DNA of 64,000 bases. Origin: Bacteroidales bacterium (GTDB lineage: Bacteria > Bacteroidota > Bacteroidia > Bacteroidales > UBA932). Under the pieces are notes generated by a model that searched no databases, was not told the origin of the DNA, and was given only the letters and a program-made list of their open reading frames with translations. This document shows positions 1 to 8,528 of the stretch, piece by piece. The stretch lies in NCBI GenBank assembly GCA_022648685.1, contig JALCMW010000003.1:186001-250000 (forward strand), read 5' to 3'. The position numbers were made by a program, and so were the translations under genes. Numbering within the stretch: the stretch's first letter is position 1; every line of letters begins with the position of its first letter.

Positions 1-1297
1 TTGACAGGGAATCTGCAATAGGGAAACTTGTCCATACTCCTTCGGCTCCCAGAAAAGAAGGCAGAATGTATATTAACGGTACCAGAAACAGCAGTTGTCT
101 GGACAAAGAGAGAAGAATCGATTTCTTGACCATTCCGAGGCATTGGAAGAAATTGGTGGCCACCATCTGAAATCCGACGAAAGGATATGCAAGATTCATT
201 ATCTTGAGACCTTTTGCTGCCATTCCCTTGAGGACGGGATCGTTGGTAAAAGCGGAAACGGCGATACCCGGGATAAATTCGGATATGGCGAATCCGATAC
301 AGGTTACCAGTGTAGCCCATGCTGCCGTCTGGAAAAAGACGCTTCTTACCCGGCTGTATTTCCTGGCCCCGAAATTATACCCTGCAATGGGCTGCATGCC
401 TTGGTTGAACCCCATATTGATCATTATAAACAAAAAGGAAATCCTGTTTACAATGCCGTATGATCCGATAGCAAGGTCGCCTCCGTATTTACGGAGTTGC
501 TGGTTTATGAACAGCGTTACTATGCAGGATGCGGCATTCATCAGAAAAGGCCCCATCCCTATGGCCAGTGAATTCCATGCTATCCTCATATCCAGTTTGA
601 AAACGCCTTTTGGGAAATGCAGGTAATTCTTTTTATTTAGGAAATAGCTGAAAGAATAGCTCAGGGCTATTACTTGTGATACGACTGTCGCTATTGCAGC
701 ACCACGTATTCCCATTCCCAAGCCGAAAATCAATATGGGATCCAGTATGCTGTTGAATACCACAGTGAAAATGGTCAGACGCATTGCAAGTTTCGGATTC
801 CCGGCCGCCCTTATGATACTGTTAAGTCCGAAATACATATGTGTGAAAACATTTCCGTAAAGGATTATCTCCATGTATGACGAAGCGTAGGCTATGGTAT
901 TGGAACTGGCTCCGAAAAAGTAAAGTATAGGGTGCAGGAACATTAACGTGATTATTGAAAACGAAATGCCCAATATCGTGTTCAACGTTATTTCGTTTGC
1001 CAGTACGGTATTTGCCGTTTTGTAGTTTTTCTGGCCCAGCAGTACCGATATCATGGTCGAAGCCCCCGCTCCCACGAGCGTTCCGAGGGCGGCGGATAGA
1101 TTCATCAGCGGGAATGTCACCGCCAGACCTGAAATAGCAAGTGATCCTACATCTTTTATATGGCCGATGTATATGCTGTCGACCATATTATACAAAGAAG
1201 ATGCGGTCATGGCTATGATGCTTGGGACCGCATATTGTTTAAGTAATGACGTTATTTTTTTTGTGCCAAGTTCTGAAGGAACCGCAGTACTTCTCAT
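1..1297 (-). CDS. MATE family efflux transporter (partial, 3' end outside window)
   Basis: Multidrug and toxic compound extrusion type permease of the inner membrane, expected to export cationic drugs or metabolites using a Na+ or H+ gradient. The visible 432 codons start MRSTAVPSEL and contain a chain of hydrophobic helices with MATE-like segments, for example AVPSIIAMTASSLYNMVDS near residues 22-40 and GMGIRGAAIATVVSQ in the middle. The start is chosen at 1297 because an AGGAGGT ribosome-binding site lies 5-11 bases upstream. The reading frame is open to base 1, so the C-terminal end is missing. It follows the FKBP lipoprotein gene after only 11 bases and may be co-transcribed with it. The family call is firm; the substrate is unknown. 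Confidence 0.88.
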   Translation of the reverse strand, partial: MRSTAVPSELGTKKITSLLKQYAVPSIIAMTASSLYNMVDSIYIGHIKDVGSLAISGLAVTFPLMNLSAALGTLVGAGASTMISVLLGQKNYKTANTVLANEITLNTILGISFSIITLMFLHPILYFFGASSNTIAYASSYMEIILYGNVFTHMYFGLNSIIRAAGNPKLAMRLTIFTVVFNSILDPILIFGLGMGIRGAAIATVVSQVIALSYSFSYFLNKKNYLHFPKGVFKLDMRIAWNSLAIGMGPFLMNAASCIVTLFINQQLRKYGGDLAIGSYGIVNRISFLFIMINMGFNQGMQPIAGYNFGARKYSRVRSVFFQTAAWATLVTCIGFAISEFIPGIAVSAFTNDPVLKGMAAKGLKIMNLAYPFVGFQMVATNFFQCLGMVKKSILLSLSRQLLFLVPLIYILPSFLGAEGVWTSFPIADSLS

Positions 1298-1308
1298 CCT
1301 ATAACCTC

Positions 1309-2340
1309 CTAATCATCGTCCGGATCTGCAACCAACTGAATATCGAATCTAAGCATGGCGAAAGCCGGAATCTTGGATCCGCTGCCTGAATAATCATATC
1401 CCAGATAAGAATAAAATGCGCATCGTCCTTTTTCCATGGATTTCATTCCGTACAACGCCTTTGCAAAGCCTGTTATCATGCTGCTCTCATTACTTCCCAT
1501 GGTAAGGTCCGAATAATCATCTCCCCATGTTATTTCCGTAGGTTCATAAGTGGTGCTGCTGTTGTAGATGTTATAAAGTTTGGCGGTATCGGCTATGTTT
1601 GTGTCGAAGACCTGCCCGTTCAGCAACCTGCCGATATAATTTATATATACGGTCGTGTCGGATGGAAGCGTAGTTGTGTCGGTAGGAGCTGTAAGCTGCT
1701 GGTAATAATAACCGTAGCTGGTCGAATCGACATTGTTCATATACAATGCGGTATACCTTTCCAGAGAGTCTATCTGCCATTTGTAAATATCGCTTGTCAT
1801 TCCGTATACATGGATAGTGTATATGCAATCGGTCCCGCTTTCATTTTTCAGATATTGATCTTCCGTGTCATATCTGTCGTAAGTCATAAGCCATCCAGGG
1901 ATTATGACTTTCCTTGTGCCTCCGACTTTCATTCCTTTGATTGCACTTTCTACTCCGGCTTGCATATAATTGTCCGCTCTGACCCATACAACCGGTCCGT
2001 AATAGTTTGCCGGTTCATATCCGCCTATCCGTTTCTGGACATCCTCGTCAGTCGACGAACTGACGGTCCCGTCCAGACCGGTTACTGTATATTTTACAAA
2101 GAGAAAAGTGTTTGTTTCCGCGTCTCCTATTGATTCACCTGTGCCTTCTTCATCGTCTATTATGTATTCTCCCATGTCATTGGGTTGTACATTAGGGTAG
2201 TGGATACTTATCCATGCATCGAAATATCTTTTCGCCGCATCATTTGTCCCCGATTTCGAATCTTTTGCGCATCCCGATATCAAAGCCGCCAAAGCCAGAA
2301 AAGATGCTGCTGTTGCGATTAATCTGTTTCTATTGTTCAT
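1309..2340 (-). CDS. Lipoprotein with two FKBP-type peptidyl-prolyl isomerase-like domains
   Basis: 343-residue predicted outer-membrane or periplasmic lipoprotein. The start at 2340 (MNNRNRLIATAAS) is preferred over the longer open frame from 2439 because it begins directly with a signal peptide ending in the lipobox LISGC. Two FKBP-like regions are visible: one around residues 70-190 (FVKYTVTGLDG ... AIKGMKVGGTRKVIIP) and one around residues 225-335 (VYINYIGRLLNGQVFDT ... ITGFAKALYGMKSMEKGRC). FKBP proteins catalyse cis-trans isomerisation of prolyl bonds and act as folding helpers. The catalytic pocket aromatics are only partly conserved, so a chaperone-like role is possible. It lies directly downstream of a second FKBP-like lipoprotein gene. 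Confidence 0.8.
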   Translation of the reverse strand: MNNRNRLIATAASFLALAALISGCAKDSKSGTNDAAKRYFDAWISIHYPNVQPNDMGEYIIDDEEGTGESIGDAETNTFLFVKYTVTGLDGTVSSSTDEDVQKRIGGYEPANYYGPVVWVRADNYMQAGVESAIKGMKVGGTRKVIIPGWLMTYDRYDTEDQYLKNESGTDCIYTIHVYGMTSDIYKWQIDSLERYTALYMNNVDSTSYGYYYQQLTAPTDTTTLPSDTTVYINYIGRLLNGQVFDTNIADTAKLYNIYNSSTTYEPTEITWGDDYSDLTMGSNESSMITGFAKALYGMKSMEKGRCAFYSYLGYDYSGSGSKIPAFAMLRFDIQLVADPDDD

Positions 2341-2350
2341 TTTAAATATA

Positions 2351-2896
2351 TTATTCGTTGTTAATGCTTTCAACCCGTATATGATAAGCCAACGCACATT
2401 TTGCAGGAATCGTGCCGACTTTATGTTTTCCGTATCCATATTTCCCGGAAAATAAGATATAACATTCTTCCCCGCTTCTTACTCCTGGCAGAGCACTCTT
2501 CAGCCCTTCGATAAGGTCGCTGTCAGACAGGTTGATTGTCAGTACATTGAATGCTGTCGAATCTGAAAGGGCCCACTTTATCCCGTCCGCAGTTTCTTTG
2601 TCGTTGGTGGCGAAAAGGTTGTCGGAATTTATTGTCGTTCCGGTGAATGCGTATCCTGCATAGAAGAAAGATATAGTTCCCGAAGACGATAATTGATCTC
2701 CTTCCCCTTCTTTCACAATCAGTCTCGTCGCTTTTTCATTGTAGACTACACTGTAAGTTGTATCGCTTTCCAGCTGATTGTCTATGAAAGTGCTGATTCT
2801 CGTTTCTTGCGAATCGTAGACGGAATTTTCCTCTTCCTTGCTGCATGAAAACAAAGTAACGGACAGCAGTATTGCAAATGCTAATGACGGTTTCAT
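2351..2896 (-). CDS. FKBP-like lipoprotein
   Basis: 181-residue lipoprotein with a short signal peptide and lipobox LFSC at residues 15-18. The rest forms a single FKBP-type domain: GTISFFYAGYAFTGT around residue 73 and LIEGLKSALPGVRSGEECYILF near residue 130 match the FKBP consensus for the strand after the substrate turn and the G-M-R-G-E-like loop. Its start codon overlaps the stop of the upstream DHH phosphoesterase gene in an ATGA arrangement (2893-2896), so translation is probably coupled. The next gene, a two-domain FKBP lipoprotein, begins 10 bases after its end. Isomerase activity is inferred from the family only. Confidence 0.78.
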   Translation of the reverse strand: MKPSLAFAILLSVTLFSCSKEEENSVYDSQETRISTFIDNQLESDTTYSVVYNEKATRLIVKEGEGDQLSSSGTISFFYAGYAFTGTTINSDNLFATNDKETADGIKWALSDSTAFNVLTINLSDSDLIEGLKSALPGVRSGEECYILFSGKYGYGKHKVGTIPAKCALAYHIRVESINNE

Positions 2897-3960
2897 ATGT
2901 CTTGCGTAAGAAAAATATCCGTTGATTTCTTTATATAATCCCCGGCATCGGCCTTCTTCTTTATATCTGTCTGAATGTAAAGCTTACCGCCCGCGGCGTT
3001 TTCGTGGCCGCCTCCGTTAAAGAACCGTTTGGCGCATTCGTTAGCCGATATGCCTTTTTTTGATCTTATGGAGACTCTGAAGAATCCGTTGTCTTCTTTA
3101 AGAAGAATGCTCATGCATACATCCTCTATAGCGAGCGGAATGTTTACGAAACCTTCGGTTTCACCTTCCCTGATATCATATTTGTCCGCAGTCTTTTTGT
3201 CTATTACCATATATGCCGCTCCTTTCCGGGTGATTACAAGCTTTTTGTCAAGCAAAAAGCCCAGAAGCCTGATACGGTTTTCCCTGTATCGGTTGTAAAG
3301 CATTGCAAGTATGCCGTCCCTGTCGACTCCGGCTTCCAGAAGCGCTGAAGCCATGTCCAATGTCGATGGAAAAACGGAATTGGCAAAATTGTTAGTATCA
3401 GTCGTCATTCCGGTAAGAAGGGCGGCCGCTGATATTTCCGGTAATTTCGAAGCATCGTTGCCGATTTCGGGCATAGCCATCAGAATATGAAAAATCAATT
3501 CGGCGGTGGATGATACTTCTATCATGGAAAAAGATTCGTCGAATACGGATAAGTCCGGTTCGGGATGGTGGTCAATGAGTATCTTTTCAGCCGTGGACTC
3601 CGTAAACATCGGTTCCAGATCCGAGGTCCTCGACAGGTTGTTGAAATCCAGACAGAATATCAAATCGCTTGATTTTATTCTGTCGGCTATCTCCTGTTTG
3701 TCTTGGGCATGGGAATATGTCAGGACATTTCCGGAATCCGTTTCTGGTACAATGAAAGAAATGTTATCGGGAACCGGGTCGGCTATGACAAGTTTTGCAT
3801 CCTTGGATTTAAGTTCAGTCAGGTAATGCATAAACCCGATCGAACTGCCTATCGCGTCTCCGTCCGGTCTCGCATGTACCGTAAGAGTTATCTTGCAAGC
3901 CTTGTTTATAATCCCGCACAGCTTTTCAATATCCGATTTGTTCTTTATGTTCATCAGCAT
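2893..3960 (-). CDS. DHH/DHHA1 family phosphoesterase (NrnA-like oligoribonuclease / pAp phosphatase)
   Basis: Cytosolic DHH-superfamily phosphoesterase, most like NrnA, which degrades short oligoribonucleotides and dephosphorylates 3'-phosphoadenosine 5'-phosphate. Visible motifs: HARPDGDAIGSS (motif I) near the N-terminus, FCLDFNN (motif II), the DHH motif in LIDHHPEP, and the DHHA1 signature GGGHENAAGG near the C-terminus. The open frame extends to 4002, but a TAAATTTG promoter element (3975-3982, minus strand) lies inside that extension. Translation therefore more likely starts at 3960 (MLMNIKNK) or 3954. The gene is first in an operon with the two FKBP-like lipoproteins and overlaps the next start by 4 bases. 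Confidence 0.88.
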   Translation of the reverse strand: MLMNIKNKSDIEKLCGIINKACKITLTVHARPDGDAIGSSIGFMHYLTELKSKDAKLVIADPVPDNISFIVPETDSGNVLTYSHAQDKQEIADRIKSSDLIFCLDFNNLSRTSDLEPMFTESTAEKILIDHHPEPDLSVFDESFSMIEVSSTAELIFHILMAMPEIGNDASKLPEISAAALLTGMTTDTNNFANSVFPSTLDMASALLEAGVDRDGILAMLYNRYRENRIRLLGFLLDKKLVITRKGAAYMVIDKKTADKYDIREGETEGFVNIPLAIEDVCMSILLKEDNGFFRVSIRSKKGISANECAKRFFNGGGHENAAGGKLYIQTDIKKKADAGDYIKKSTDIFLTQDI

Positions 3961-3974
3961 CTTTGTTTCATTTG

Positions 3975-3982
3975 CAAATTTA
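3975..3982 (-). promoter_or_regulatory. Putative -7 promoter element for the DHH/FKBP operon
   Basis: Minus-strand TAAATTTG matches the Bacteroidota -7 consensus TAnnTTTG. No clear TTTG -33 box is seen at 19-21 bases. Its position inside the longest possible reading frame decides for the shorter start at 3960 or 3954. Confidence 0.45.
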
Positions 3983-4014
3983 CAAATTATATTGCATTTC
4001 ATAAATCATTTTCC

Positions 4015-4022
4015 TAACTTTG
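4015..4022 (+). promoter_or_regulatory. Putative promoter for the 4065-5975 operon
   Basis: TAACTTTG matches TAnnTTTG, with ATTG at 3991-3994 (3 of 4 bases of the -33 TTTG) 20 bases upstream. The expected transcript start is near 4029, about 36 bases before the ATG at 4065. It is divergent from the DHH gene promoter. Confidence 0.55.
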
Positions 4023-4064
4023 TCCGAGGAATCGACGTATTTTGATTATTAATAATATCATATA

Positions 4065-4757
4065 ATGAACGGAATTTTAAAAAAGGTTTTGACCTATTTT
4101 GTGCTCCCGATTGTAATCATAGCACTTGTGTTCTTTATCTATGAGAGCATTATGGCTCCCGTCAAGTTCAACAAGCAGATGAATTACCGTGAAAGCGTCG
4201 GCATCCAGAGGCTGAAGGATATCCGTACTCTCGAGGTTGCATACAAGAGTGTGAACAATCGTTTCACCGCGTCAATGGACACCCTCATCGATTTCTATAA
4301 CACTGGAAAGATGAAAGTCATCATGCAGGTGGGATCCAGGGACGATTCTGCCGCTGTGGCCAATACTGAAAAAATTAAAAAGGCAAAAAGGGGGATCACA
4401 CCCGATCAGTTGTATAAAATGTACAAGAACGGGGAAGATCTCGTATTTTCCATTTCGAGTGAAATTCCTGTAAGGGATACCTTGTTCAGAACCCGTAAGA
4501 ATTTCAGTGTCGATTCTCTTAGAACCATTCCTTTCTCGGGAGGCGATCCTGTTGAAACGAATGCAATCATCAAGAAAGTTTCGGGCGTCGATGTCCCTCT
4601 GTTCGAGGCCAGCATGCCTTATAAGCTTCTTCTGAAAGGTCTTGACAATCAATTGAGGATCAATGTGGATGCCAAAAGAATCGATCAGAACCGTTATCCG
4701 GGACTTCAGGTCGGAAGTATTACCGCTCCTAATAATAATGCCGGTAACTGGGAGTGA
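4065..4757 (+). CDS. Conserved hypothetical membrane-anchored protein
   Basis: 230-residue protein with one N-terminal transmembrane helix (about residues 8-27, LTYFVLPIVIIALVFFIYES) and a hydrophilic remainder predicted to lie outside the cytoplasm. I recognise no catalytic motif. A charged segment follows the anchor (RESVGIQRLKDIRTLEVAYK), then a stretch rich in polar residues. It is the first gene of a unit with a DUF3822 gene and rsmD; its stop overlaps the possible GTG start of the next gene. The function is unknown, and the placement alone does not indicate one. Confidence 0.7.
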   Translation: MNGILKKVLTYFVLPIVIIALVFFIYESIMAPVKFNKQMNYRESVGIQRLKDIRTLEVAYKSVNNRFTASMDTLIDFYNTGKMKVIMQVGSRDDSAAVANTEKIKKAKRGITPDQLYKMYKNGEDLVFSISSEIPVRDTLFRTRKNFSVDSLRTIPFSGGDPVETNAIIKKVSGVDVPLFEASMPYKLLLKGLDNQLRINVDAKRIDQNRYPGLQVGSITAPNNNAGNWE

Positions 4758-4759
4758 TA

Positions 4760-5443
4760 ATGGAACATACTTCATTAAACGGAATATCCATTCAAGTCTC
4801 CTTGAGTGGATTTTCTGTTAAAATAGAGGAAGGAGAAAAAAAATGTGAATCAGGTTGGCTTGCCGCCGGTAAAGTTTTCACCGAACAGGATTTGCAGAAA
4901 AGGTATGATAAGGCGTCGATTTCATTGTTCACTCCTAAATGTTCTCTTGTCCCATCCGATTTCTTCTGTCCCGGATATGCCAGAAAACTTCTTTCCGACA
5001 GCGTCAGATTGGAAGATACCGATACCGTGAATTATATTGAAGTGCCTCAGTTCGGAGCCGTAATGGTGTATTCGAATTCAATAGGCGAGTCTTTGTCCAA
5101 GGTCATTTCGGATACCGTTTGCACCGTGGACGGCAACAGGGTTTCTGTCCTTCCCGAATTGTATTATGTCCTGAATGATTTCGGCAAGTGCCGTGATTAT
5201 AATAAGATCGTAGCATCTTATCGCGACGGCTTTCTTTATCTTGCCGTTTCGCAGGGGAAAAGTCTGAGACTTTGCAATGTTTTCAGCGCGTCTGATTTCA
5301 CGACCGCGGAGTATTTCATATTCCTTGTTATGAAAAAACTCCAGCTCAATCCCGAAGTTTCCGTAATATGTTTCAGAACACCGTTGTCTGCAGAAGAAGA
5401 AATGTCATTATACCGCTATTTCAGTTCGGTGGAAAAGTTTTGA
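4760..5443 (+). CDS. DUF3822 family protein
   Basis: 227-residue cytosolic protein of a family found in Bacteroidota and commonly encoded beside rsmD. No signal peptide or membrane segment is seen. The middle contains NYIEVPQFGAVMVYS and VLPELYYVLNDF, and the C-terminal part YFIFLVMKKLQLNPEVSVICF looks like an alternating alpha/beta fold. The start is either GTG at 4754, overlapping the upstream stop, or ATG at 4760; I chose the ATG. It ends one base before rsmD, so it is clearly co-transcribed. The biochemical role is unknown. Confidence 0.72.
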   Translation: MEHTSLNGISIQVSLSGFSVKIEEGEKKCESGWLAAGKVFTEQDLQKRYDKASISLFTPKCSLVPSDFFCPGYARKLLSDSVRLEDTDTVNYIEVPQFGAVMVYSNSIGESLSKVISDTVCTVDGNRVSVLPELYYVLNDFGKCRDYNKIVASYRDGFLYLAVSQGKSLRLCNVFSASDFTTAEYFIFLVMKKLQLNPEVSVICFRTPLSAEEEMSLYRYFSSVEKF

Positions 5444-5444
5444 T

Positions 5445-5975
5445 ATGCGAATAATAGGAGGTTTATACAAAGGTAGGACGATCAATCCACCGAAGGGATA
5501 TGAAGCGAGGCCAACTACCGATTTTGCCCGTGAAGGACTTTTCAATGTCCTTGATAATGAGTATGAAATGGACGGACTCCATGTACTAGATCTGTTCGGA
5601 GGAACAGGAGCCGTTTCTTTCGAGTTCGCTTCCCGCGGAGCTGCTATCGTCTATTGTGTGGAGATGTCGCGTGAAAATTCTTCATTCATAAAATCCGAGG
5701 CTGGTAGGTTAGGTATCGACAATGTTATTACGGTAAGGGACAACGTATTTGATTTCCTGCATATATGCCGCGAGCATTTCGATATCGTTTTTGCAGATCC
5801 TCCTTATGCCCTGGAAGGGTTGGATTCGATACCTCAAAAAGTTTTCGATTCAAATATCATCAATCCCGGAGGCTATTTTATTCTTGAGCACCCGGAATCT
5901 TATTCTTTTGCGGATAATCCCCGTTTCGTTAAAGAAAAACGTTACGGAAGAGTGCATTTTTCCTTCTTTTCGTGA
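5445..5975 (+). CDS. rsmD: 16S rRNA (guanine(966)-N2)-methyltransferase RsmD
   Basis: 176-residue SAM-dependent methyltransferase that makes m2G966 in 16S rRNA on the assembling 30S subunit. The N-terminal MRIIGGLYKGRTINPP and RPTTDFAREGLFNVL are hallmark RsmD segments. The SAM-binding motif VLDLFGGTGAVSFEFASRGA sits at about residues 48-67, and the catalytic FADPPY motif (N/D-PPY type) near residue 116. Length is normal for the family. It follows DUF3822 by one base. Its last 34 bases overlap the convergent cstA gene (5942-5975). Confidence 0.95.
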   Translation: MRIIGGLYKGRTINPPKGYEARPTTDFAREGLFNVLDNEYEMDGLHVLDLFGGTGAVSFEFASRGAAIVYCVEMSRENSSFIKSEAGRLGIDNVITVRDNVFDFLHICREHFDIVFADPPYALEGLDSIPQKVFDSNIINPGGYFILEHPESYSFADNPRFVKEKRYGRVHFSFFS

Positions 5976-7417
5976 TTGAATTTCCAAGTAAGGAAAAGGA
6001 TCATCGACAGTATAAATGTAACGGTCCCGATTACCGTATTCCATGATGCAGGCAGTCCGAATCCGATTTTGTCTATGCAGATATAAGTGAGACAAACGCT
6101 GGTCATGAAGCTGGCCGGAATAAGGGTTATAAAATAGTATCGCCCCTTCTTTACAAGAGCCAGATATACTGTCGCTGTCCATAAAGTGAATACGGCCAAT
6201 GTCTGGTTTGCCCATCCGAAATATCTCCAGATAGTGTTAAAGCCATTTTTGTCCTCTATATTGTACCAAAGCAGCAACGATGCCGCCAAAAAAACCGGAA
6301 TGCAGATATATAACCGTTTGCTTATTGTTTTCTGTTCCAATTTGATAAAGTCTGCTATTATTAGTCTTGCGCTTCTGAATGCCGTATCTCCGCTTGTCAC
6401 CGGGGCTGCTACTACTCCGAGAATCGCCAGAATACCTCCGAATAACCCCAGCCAGCCTTCGGATACTTTGGTGACTACGGTGGGAGCTGCTGCCGATATG
6501 TCGGAACCTACCTGTCCGGCTCCTCCGCTGAAAAAGAAATAAGAGGATACAGCTGCCCATATCAAGGCTACTATCCCTTCGGTAATCATCGCTCCGTAGA
6601 ATATCGGCCGCCCTTGTTTTTCATTCTTCAGACATCTGGCCATAAGCGGGCTCTGGGTCGCATGGAATCCGCTTATCGCTCCGCACGCGATGGTTATGAA
6701 CAGGCAGGGGAAAATAGGCTGCCCCTTGACACCTACCGTTGGCCCCATGTTGCCCAGACCGTCCCATATCTCGGGAATTGAAGGCCATTTTATAAGAAGA
6801 CCGCACATCAAGGCAAAAGCCATGAACAAGAGCGCGAATGAAAATACCGGATAGATCTTGCCGATGATTTTGTCTATCGGAAGCATTGTCGCGCAAATAT
6901 AATAGATGAAGATGATAATTACCCATAACATTATGGAATTCCGTGTCCCGTTTCCTGCTATGTCTCCGAGAATAAGCGCGGGACTATAGACGAACACCGT
7001 TCCGACGAGAAGCAGAAGCAATACTGAAAATACCAGCATGACTTTTTTAGTCCCGTTTCCAAGATATGTCCCGACCAATTCCGGCAGACCGGCCCCGCCG
7101 TTGCGTACCGAAAGCATCCCCGTGAAATAATCGTGTACCGCTCCGGCGAATATGCATCCGAATACTATCCAGAGATATGATGCCGGTCCGAATTTGGCTC
7201 CCATTATAGCTCCGAAAATAGGCCCGGTTCCCGCGATGTTGAGAAATTGAATCATATAAACCTTCCATGCAGGCATTGCTATATAATCCATTCCGTCGGC
7301 CTTGGAAATAGCCGGAGTGATCCTTTTCGGATCAGGCCCGAAAACACGTTCAACGAATTTTCCATACAAAAAATAGCCTGCTATCAAAGCCAGCAAGCTC
7401 AGGATAAATGAAATCAT
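5942..7417 (-). CDS. cstA: Carbon starvation protein CstA family transporter
   Basis: 491-residue polytopic inner-membrane protein of the CstA family, linked to peptide or pyruvate uptake under carbon limitation. Conserved segments include FGPDPKRITPA near residue 26, FLNIAGTGPIFGAIMGAKFGP near residue 58 and GAVHDYFTGMLSVRNGG near residue 93, followed by at least ten more hydrophobic helices. It is the short form common in Bacteroidota rather than the about 700-residue enterobacterial form. It lies downstream of the CDF transporter gene with a 66-base gap that holds a perfect 16-base palindrome, suggesting its own control. Its 3' end overlaps rsmD convergently. The substrate is inferred from family knowledge. 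Confidence 0.93.
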   Translation of the reverse strand: MISFILSLLALIAGYFLYGKFVERVFGPDPKRITPAISKADGMDYIAMPAWKVYMIQFLNIAGTGPIFGAIMGAKFGPASYLWIVFGCIFAGAVHDYFTGMLSVRNGGAGLPELVGTYLGNGTKKVMLVFSVLLLLLVGTVFVYSPALILGDIAGNGTRNSIMLWVIIIFIYYICATMLPIDKIIGKIYPVFSFALLFMAFALMCGLLIKWPSIPEIWDGLGNMGPTVGVKGQPIFPCLFITIACGAISGFHATQSPLMARCLKNEKQGRPIFYGAMITEGIVALIWAAVSSYFFFSGGAGQVGSDISAAAPTVVTKVSEGWLGLFGGILAILGVVAAPVTSGDTAFRSARLIIADFIKLEQKTISKRLYICIPVFLAASLLLWYNIEDKNGFNTIWRYFGWANQTLAVFTLWTATVYLALVKKGRYYFITLIPASFMTSVCLTYICIDKIGFGLPASWNTVIGTVTFILSMILFLTWKFNHEKKEKCTLP

Positions 7418-7437
7418 AGTGTTATTAATATTCAGGT

Positions 7438-7453
7438 TTCAAACCGGTTTGAA
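7438..7453. promoter_or_regulatory. Perfect 16-bp palindrome upstream of cstA (candidate operator)
   Basis: TTCAAACCGGTTTGAA is a perfect inverted repeat located 21-36 bases before the cstA start, within the short gap after the CDF gene. No U-run follows on either strand, so it is more like a dimeric-regulator site than a terminator. The regulator is unknown. Confidence 0.45.
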
Positions 7454-7483
7454 TTTACATATTCTTTTTCAAACAAGTATAAT

Positions 7484-8404
7484 TCATTCTGAATTTTCAT
7501 CCGGTTCTATATGTATGGATATATGGGTATCCCTTCCGTATTTTTCCATTATTGCATTTTCGACGTCGGTAGCTATGTCATGAGCTTTCATGACCGTCAT
7601 TCCCGGATCTACTACTATATGGGCTTCCATTATTATCGCCGGACCGTTTCTTCTCGTTTTCAGGCTATGTATGTTTCTGACGCCCGGGACTTCCGACGCT
7701 ATTCGTACTATGTCGTTTTCGGTTTCATCGGGAAGGGAACATTCCAGCAGATCGTTTATTGCGGGTATGGACATCTTGATAGCTACCCAGAATATCATTA
7801 TGCTGATCAGACAGCTCGCTATCGGATCGGCGACCGACCATTTGTTTCCGAAAAGCATCGCCGTTCCGATACCGGCCAGGGAGCCGATTGACGAAAGAGC
7901 GTCCGATCTGTGATGCCATGCATTTGCTACCACTACGGGACTGTTCATTTCATCTCCCGCCTTTTTTGTATACCGGTATAATACTTCTTTTGATACAATT
8001 GATATTATTGCGGCTGCGAGAGCAAGGTATGATGGGGAAGCTACCGAATTGCCCTTGAAAATGGATATGATGGATTTTATGCCGCCGGTCATGATCCCGA
8101 AACCTGCAGTAAAAAGCATCAAGCTTACGATAAGTGTCGCCAGTGTTTCAAACTTCCCGTGTCCGAAGTCATGTCCTTTGTCTTCTTTTCTTGAAGAAAT
8201 ACGCACGAAGACGATTACTACGATATCGCTTAAAAGATCTGATGCGGAATGTATTCCGTCTGCAATCATTGCGGAACTGCGTCCGACAATGCCGGCGAAT
8301 ATCTTGAAGGCGGTAAGAAAGAGATTCGTGGCGGAACCTGTCAAAGTTACGTCTGTAATTCTCTTTTCCCTTTCTTCAGGTGTGTATTGTTCCCTTTTTT
8401 CCAT
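7484..8404 (-). CDS. Cation diffusion facilitator (CDF) family metal transporter
   Basis: 306-residue inner-membrane transporter expected to export Zn2+, Fe2+ or related divalent cations in exchange for protons. About six transmembrane helices occupy residues 20-215, followed by a cytosolic ferredoxin-like C-terminal domain. Metal-site motifs are visible: MIADGIHSASDLLSD in helix 2 and AWHHRSDALSSIG in helix 5, giving the HxxxD and HHRSD signatures of FieF-type members. The C-terminal domain carries MEAHIVVDPGMTVMKAHDIATDVE. It is transcribed toward cstA and has a TAnnTTTG element just upstream. Which metal it moves cannot be told from sequence alone. Confidence 0.93.
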   Translation of the reverse strand: MEKREQYTPEEREKRITDVTLTGSATNLFLTAFKIFAGIVGRSSAMIADGIHSASDLLSDIVVIVFVRISSRKEDKGHDFGHGKFETLATLIVSLMLFTAGFGIMTGGIKSIISIFKGNSVASPSYLALAAAIISIVSKEVLYRYTKKAGDEMNSPVVVANAWHHRSDALSSIGSLAGIGTAMLFGNKWSVADPIASCLISIMIFWVAIKMSIPAINDLLECSLPDETENDIVRIASEVPGVRNIHSLKTRRNGPAIIMEAHIVVDPGMTVMKAHDIATDVENAIMEKYGRDTHISIHIEPDENSE

Positions 8405-8423
8405 CTGTTATCCGTACTCTTTA

Positions 8424-8431
8424 CAAATATA
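8424..8431 (-). promoter_or_regulatory. Putative -7 element for the CDF transporter gene
   Basis: Minus-strand TATATTTG matches TAnnTTTG. A transcript start near 8418 would leave a leader of about 14 bases before the ATG at 8404. No clear -33 box. Confidence 0.5.
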
Positions 8432-8461
8432 ATAATTATTTCAAATGTGACGTCGTTTGAT

Positions 8462-8469
8462 TATATTTG
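8462..8469 (+). promoter_or_regulatory. Putative -7 element for the GH2 glycosidase gene
   Basis: TATATTTG matches TAnnTTTG, about 60 bases before the ATG at 8529. The -33 region is weak. Confidence 0.45.
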
Positions 8470-8528
8470 CCTTCGGTCCATTAATATTTCCTATTAATAA
8501 TTACTTTTGATTAATAATCTTCCTTTCG

